Under the pieces are notes generated by a model, which searched no databases, was not told the DNA's origin, and saw only the letters and a program-made list of their open reading frames with translations. Source: Anaerolineales bacterium (GTDB lineage: Bacteria; Chloroflexota; Anaerolineae; Anaerolineales; UBA4823). From it: 10,352 nt of DNA. The position numbers and the translations under genes were made by a program. The DNA is taken from assembly GCA_026415275.1 (NCBI GenBank), contig JAOAHK010000049.1:1-10352 (forward strand), in the 5' to 3' direction. This document shows positions 7,228 through 10,352 of the stretch, piece after piece; within the stretch, counting starts at the first letter, position 1; each line of letters begins with the position of its first letter.

Positions 7228-8454
7228 TCATAGCATGGTTCTTGCAGAATTTTTCATAAAGAGAAGAGAGTAATTGTTAACCAGCAAAGCTATCGCCCCG
7301 AGTAAGGTGGAGTTGTTTTCAAGCTTACCAATCTCTATAGAAGTGGAGTTTGCCAATCTGGAAAGCGAAGCTCTTAACATCGTATCTCGAATCACATCCA
7401 ACCAGGCCGGCCCAAATCGAGTCATTTCCCCAATAAGTACGATCTGGTGAATGTTTAGTGTGCCTACTAGACTTGCTATAGCGTAGCCTAAGTACCGGGC
7501 GGAACTTAGGATTAGCTCTCTAATAGCCGGATGTCCGGCAATATATGCTTTCTCAATCTCATCTAAAATAGCAATCTCTGAAAGTTCTGATAAAGAGGGA
7601 CGATCTGGGAAATGAAGCAATTCTTTTGCGTCTCGCAAGATAGCTTGAGCGCTAGCCACCGATTCTAAACATCCATAATGTCCACAGCGGCAAGGTTTTG
7701 CCTCCTTATGCACCACGACCACGTGACCAATTTCGCCGGCACCTCCATCATCCCCCTGAAACAGTTTCCCGTTTATGATAATGCCCGATCCGATACCGTA
7801 ACCCACATTAATGACCACTAAATTTTCGCCTTTTTGGTGATATCCCCCATAGAGGTATTCCCCCATCGCTGCTGCCTGACAATCATTGTAAATATAAACT
7901 GGCAATTGATAACGTTCCCGAAGAATTTTGGCTAAAGGAAAATCTTTCCAATCAAAATTTACTGCATTTATTACGATGCCCTCCGATGTGTTGATCAGAC
8001 CCGGTGCTCCAATCCCGATGCCGCTAATCGGGCGGCAAGGCGATTTCATCAGTTGATCTAAGATCTCGAAAATTTGCTTTAGGGGTTTTTCGCCAAAGCG
8101 GTCTACTACTGGCGCAGTGACCGTCTTCTTGATTTCCCCACGTAAATTCACTACTGCTCCTCGAACATGATTTTGAGCAATATCCAAACCAATTAAGCAT
8201 CGGGAGTCTTTGGCAAGGCTTAATAATATAGGGGATTTTCCTCCAATAGATTCGCCCACACCAATTTCAGTGACCAAGCCTTCATCAAGCAAATCTGTTA
8301 CGATCTCGGAAACGGTCGTGCGCGTCAATCTTGTGATGCGCGAGAGTTCTGCCCGACTGATTTTCTCGCGATCAAATATGTTTTTCAAAACTAAGTTTCG
8401 ATTATGTTCTTTTGTCTGTTGATGGGTAGCTTTTATCAGAGGCATAGGAGACAC
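7228..8454 (-). CDS. ROK-family transcriptional repressor (sugar-responsive)
   Basis: The N-terminus carries a winged helix-turn-helix (about 20-80; SRAELSRITRLTRTTVSEIV at 33-52 and GGKSPILLSL as wing). It is followed by the ROK sugar-kinase-like fold: IGLDIAQNHVRGAVV (88-102) in place of the usual DIGGTK phosphate loop, GIGIGAPGLIN (145-155), YNDCQAAAMGE (189-199) with the Asp equivalent to the catalytic base of ROK kinases (D191), and NVGYGIGSGI (216-225). The zinc motif is GH, ten residues, then CRCGHYGCLE (H244, C255, C257, C262). The altered phosphate loop fits a regulator that binds sugar without phosphorylating it. At 408 residues it has normal length for ROK regulators such as XylR and NagC. 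The start is GTG at 8454 or ATG at 8445; neither has a strong ribosome site. It heads the sugar cassette and has a promoter with a palindromic operator just upstream, so autorepression is likely. Confidence 0.95.
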   Translation of the reverse strand: MSPMPLIKATHQQTKEHNRNLVLKNIFDREKISRAELSRITRLTRTTVSEIVTDLLDEGLVTEIGVGESIGGKSPILLSLAKDSRCLIGLDIAQNHVRGAVVNLRGEIKKTVTAPVVDRFGEKPLKQIFEILDQLMKSPCRPISGIGIGAPGLINTSEGIVINAVNFDWKDFPLAKILRERYQLPVYIYNDCQAAAMGEYLYGGYHQKGENLVVINVGYGIGSGIIINGKLFQGDDGGAGEIGHVVVVHKEAKPCRCGHYGCLESVASAQAILRDAKELLHFPDRPSLSELSEIAILDEIEKAYIAGHPAIRELILSSARYLGYAIASLVGTLNIHQIVLIGEMTRFGPAWLDVIRDTMLRASLSRLANSTSIEIGKLENNSTLLGAIALLVNNYSLLFMKNSARTML

Positions 8455-8456
8455 TC

Positions 8457-8485
8457 ACTTTGTAAGTACAATAAACTTACAAAGT
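8457..8485. promoter_or_regulatory. Putative ROK operator: perfect 11-bp inverted repeat
   Basis: ACTTTGTAAGT (8457-8467) and ACTTACAAAGT (8475-8485) are exact inverted complements with a 7-base spacer (ACAATAA). The arms lie directly after the -10 box of the ROK promoter and cover the expected transcription start (about 8481), ending 3 bases before the GTG. AT-rich spaced palindromes with T-runs resemble known ROK operators (for example those of XylR and NagC), so this is the likely binding site of the neighbouring regulator. That link is inference from position and symmetry. Confidence 0.8.
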
Positions 8486-8487
8486 CC

Positions 8488-8516
8488 AGTATACATGAAG
8501 ATTGTCTAAATGTCAA
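8488..8516 (-). promoter_or_regulatory. Sigma-70 promoter of the ROK gene and sugar cassette
   Basis: The minus strand reads TTGACA (8516-8511), a 17-base spacer, then TATACT (8493-8488). This is a consensus -35, ideal spacing and a 5/6 -10. The expected start near 8481 gives a leader of about 27 bases before the GTG at 8454. The palindromic operator begins 3 bases downstream of the -10, so a bound repressor would block polymerase. Confidence 0.8.
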
Positions 8517-8535
8517 TATATGTTCTATGTTCTGG

Positions 8536-8541
8536 TATAAT
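8536..8541 (+). promoter_or_regulatory. Promoter -10 of the PEP carboxylase gene
   Basis: TCTGGTATAAT contains a perfect TATAAT preceded by TG and one base (extended -10), so a strong -35 may not be needed. The best -35 candidate, TGTCAA at 8511-8516, is the reverse complement of the divergent ROK -35, but its spacing of 19 is poor. The start would fall near 8548, 26 bases before the ATG. Confidence 0.6.
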
Positions 8542-8573
8542 TCCCCGCTAATATCTCCCTAGCGAGGTGTGCG

Positions 8574-10034
8574 ATGTCCCATATCCCGCGCTGTATGAGC
8601 ACCCAACATCCCGATAATGTTCAGATTCCCTTCTTTGCCTCCGATGCAGAGTTGCAAGGAGAGGATGAGGTTCAGGAAGCTTATTATGTGTTCTCACATC
8701 TTGGTTGCGATGAGCAGATGTGGGATTATGAAGGCAAAGAAGTGGATAATTTCGTGGTCAAGAAGTTGCTCTCGACTTATGAACCTTTCTTCCGCCAGGT
8801 TTTTCTCGGAGAGCATGTCTTTATCACACCCCGCGTTCCGAACCCGGCAATTGAAAAGACCGAAGCGAAGATTCTGCTTGAAACCTTAGGCAGCATTCCA
8901 CGCTCCTATGATGCCGCGATCCTCTTCAACCCCGATAGCCCGCCGCCAATCTTTGAAGTGATCCTCCCGATGACGGTCTCGGCTGCTGACATCAATCGGG
9001 TTTATAACTACTATGTGCATTACATCGCTGCTAAGGATACCCAACAAATTCCGGGGGATACGATTACGATTGGCGAATGGTTAGGGAGTTTTCGCCCGCA
9101 ACGGATTAACGTTATCCCGCTGTTTGAGGGGGTAGAACATTTGCTCAACGCGGCGCAAGTGATCGAAGAATTTTTGCGCGATAAAGAATTGGAATATCAA
9201 CGCGTCTTTCTGGCGCGCTCCGACCCAGCAATGAATTCAGGATTAATCGCTACGGTTTTGGCGAATAAGATTGCCCTGTATCAATTGGATCAACTCTCCC
9301 AAAGACTCGGTATTGAACTTTATCCGATATTGGGAATGGGCTCAGCTTCTTTTCGCGGTCATCTCAAACCAACGACGGTTGAACAGATCGCACAGGAGTT
9401 TTCTTCTGTTCAGACATTTACCATCCAATCGGCGTTCAAGTATGACTATTCGCCGCTGGAAGTTGTCACAGCTATTCAAAAACTCAAGGCGATCCCGCGC
9501 GGCAGAGCGAGTGAGGTTGATCAGGAACGGTGTTTGACAATTATCGAGAAGACGACTGTGGCCTATCGCGAACAGGTAACCCAATTAGCGCAACTGATCA
9601 CTACGATTGCAAAATATGTCCCGCGCCGCAGAAAACGGAAGTCGCATTCGGGCTTGTTCGGCTATTTCCGCAATGTGAGCGGCATCCAACTGCCGCGCGC
9701 AATTGCTTTTACATGTTCTCTGTATTCCTTAGGGATTCCCCCCGAATTGCTCGGGCTGCATGTCCTTTCGCCGGATGAGATCAGCTTTTTACGACAAACG
9801 ATTGTAAATTTTGATGCCGATTTAGCTGAGGCGCTCCAATATGTTGATTTGGATAGCCCTTATTTGCCTTCACGCATTTGTCAGGCTGTTGAACGATTGA
9901 AAATTGAGTATCAGCCCAATCTAGATCATTTGCGCCTCACACGTGAGGTTACCGAATCGCTTCACCACAATCGCCATGAACGTTTGGGAGAATTAATCGT
10001 ACGGGCGGCTTCTCTACGACGTTTTTTGGGCTAA
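8574..10034 (+). CDS. ppcA: Archaeal-type phosphoenolpyruvate carboxylase (PEPcase_2 family)
   Basis: This enzyme converts phosphoenolpyruvate and bicarbonate to oxaloacetate and phosphate, refilling the TCA cycle, in the cytoplasm. The 486-residue length fits the short archaeal-type family (about 500 residues) rather than the bacterial/plant enzyme (about 900). Marks of the family are IPRCMSTQHPDN (4-15) at the N-terminus, LARSDPAMNSG (213-223) and GMGSASFRGHLKP (254-266), the phosphoenolpyruvate-site 'G.GS..FRG' loop, plus SGLFGYFRNVSG (about 361-372). The ATG at 8574 has GAGGTG just upstream and places the family motif correctly. The gene is divergent from the sugar cassette and has its own TATAAT box, so it is probably a housekeeping neighbour. 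Its codons are visibly richer in CGC/GCG than the sugar genes. This PEPC type is common in archaea and scattered in bacteria (for example Clostridium perfringens, Leuconostoc, Oenococcus). Confidence 0.95.
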   Translation: MSHIPRCMSTQHPDNVQIPFFASDAELQGEDEVQEAYYVFSHLGCDEQMWDYEGKEVDNFVVKKLLSTYEPFFRQVFLGEHVFITPRVPNPAIEKTEAKILLETLGSIPRSYDAAILFNPDSPPPIFEVILPMTVSAADINRVYNYYVHYIAAKDTQQIPGDTITIGEWLGSFRPQRINVIPLFEGVEHLLNAAQVIEEFLRDKELEYQRVFLARSDPAMNSGLIATVLANKIALYQLDQLSQRLGIELYPILGMGSASFRGHLKPTTVEQIAQEFSSVQTFTIQSAFKYDYSPLEVVTAIQKLKAIPRGRASEVDQERCLTIIEKTTVAYREQVTQLAQLITTIAKYVPRRRKRKSHSGLFGYFRNVSGIQLPRAIAFTCSLYSLGIPPELLGLHVLSPDEISFLRQTIVNFDADLAEALQYVDLDSPYLPSRICQAVERLKIEYQPNLDHLRLTREVTESLHHNRHERLGELIVRAASLRRFLG

Positions 10035-10115
10035 TCGGTATTATAAATATTGGGCGTCCGTTTAGGCTAACGAAGTTGCAAGCCCGTTTGCCCTCTCTCA
10101 GGTGGGTTTCAAAGG

Positions 10116-10121
10116 TAAAAT
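10116..10121 (+). promoter_or_regulatory. Possible -10 of the gene at the right edge
   Basis: TAAAAT within AAAGGTAAAATATCACC lies 9 bases before the ATG at 10131. A transcript starting 7 bases later would begin at about 10128, almost at the start codon, so the message would be nearly leaderless. No good -35 is seen (only TTGCCC at 10088, spacing 22). The rest of the 96-base gap after the PEPC stop holds no convincing terminator hairpin. Confidence 0.3.
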
Positions 10122-10130
10122 ATCACCATC

Positions 10131-10352
10131 ATGGAGCATCCTCATTGGAAATGGGAGAATTCACATTTCGTTATTTGGATGGGGGTCATATTTTCTTTGG
10201 GTATTATTCTCTTTTCTGTCGTTCGATTCTCTACTTCCGTTGCCCAAAGCGAAAGTGATTTATCGGTAAGTATTCAGGCTTTTGACCGCTTGAGCGAACA
10301 GGATGGATGGATTTGGATTGGCGAGCGGTTATATCGCACGGCTGATTCAGGA
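10131..10352 (+). CDS. Membrane-anchored or exported protein with BNR-like motif, N-terminal part only
   Basis: The frame runs from ATG at 10131 to the right edge without a stop (74 codons) and is bounded upstream by an in-frame TAA at 10116. Residues about 14-33 are strongly hydrophobic (FVIWMGVIFSLGIILFSVV), giving a signal anchor or signal peptide. The segment after it reads GWIWIGERLYRTADSG (59-74). The 'GW....G..L.RT.DGG' pattern is what BNR/Asp-box beta-propeller repeats look like, as in sialidases and YCF48/Vps10-like exported proteins, so an extracellular propeller may follow. There is no proper ribosome site close to the ATG (AAAGG is 15 bases away), so either the message is leaderless or a later start such as the ATG at 10179 is used. 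The function is unknown. Confidence 0.6.
   Translation, partial: MEHPHWKWENSHFVIWMGVIFSLGIILFSVVRFSTSVAQSESDLSVSIQAFDRLSEQDGWIWIGERLYRTADSG

Noticed and set aside
8543..8567. Hairpin CCCCGCTA / TAGCGAGG that could hide the PEPC ribosome site
   Set aside because: The stem is only 5 bp plus 2 after a mismatch, and the predicted transcription start (about 8548) would remove most of the left arm.
10076..10258. 60-codon plus-strand frame after the PEPC gene
   Set aside because: It overlaps the better-supported edge gene in another frame, has no ribosome site and no recognisable protein features.

Overview
The window looks like chromosomal DNA of a free-living bacterium, most likely a member of Chloroflexota (Anaerolineae-like). 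That guess is inferred from gene content and style: a sugar-binding lipoprotein with a Pro/Glu/Gln-rich linker after the lipobox, a two-permease CUT1 transporter without its own ATPase, a DUF5107-TPR protein, and an archaeal-type PEP carboxylase. No RNA gene, IS element, CRISPR array or phage gene is visible, and no gap without a gene exceeds about 120 bases.

Positions 8454 down to 1 (minus strand) hold one sugar-uptake and utilisation cassette. In transcription order it encodes a ROK-family regulator, a sugar-binding lipoprotein, two MalF/MalG-type permeases, a 1012-residue DUF5107 plus TPR protein, and a glutamine-amidotransferase-like protein cut by the left edge. The regulator has a textbook sigma-70 promoter (TTGACA, 17 bp, TATACT). 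A perfect 11-bp inverted repeat lies directly downstream, over the expected transcription start, so the cassette probably carries its own sugar-responsive autorepression switch. A 15-bp perfect stem-loop with a short U-run lies between the binding-protein gene and the permeases, and probably makes the binding protein more abundant than the membrane subunits.

Positions 8574-10034 (plus strand, divergent) encode an archaeal-type phosphoenolpyruvate carboxylase with its own TATAAT box. It is followed by the start of a membrane-anchored or exported protein, with a BNR-like motif, that runs off the right edge at 10352.

Working model (inference): the lipoprotein captures a sugar or oligosaccharide and the two permeases import it, powered by a shared ATPase encoded elsewhere. 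The cytoplasmic DUF5107-TPR and amidotransferase-like proteins then act on the sugar or on a cell component linked to its use, and the ROK protein senses it. The substrate cannot be read from the sequence. The two downstream genes are the least understood part of the window.
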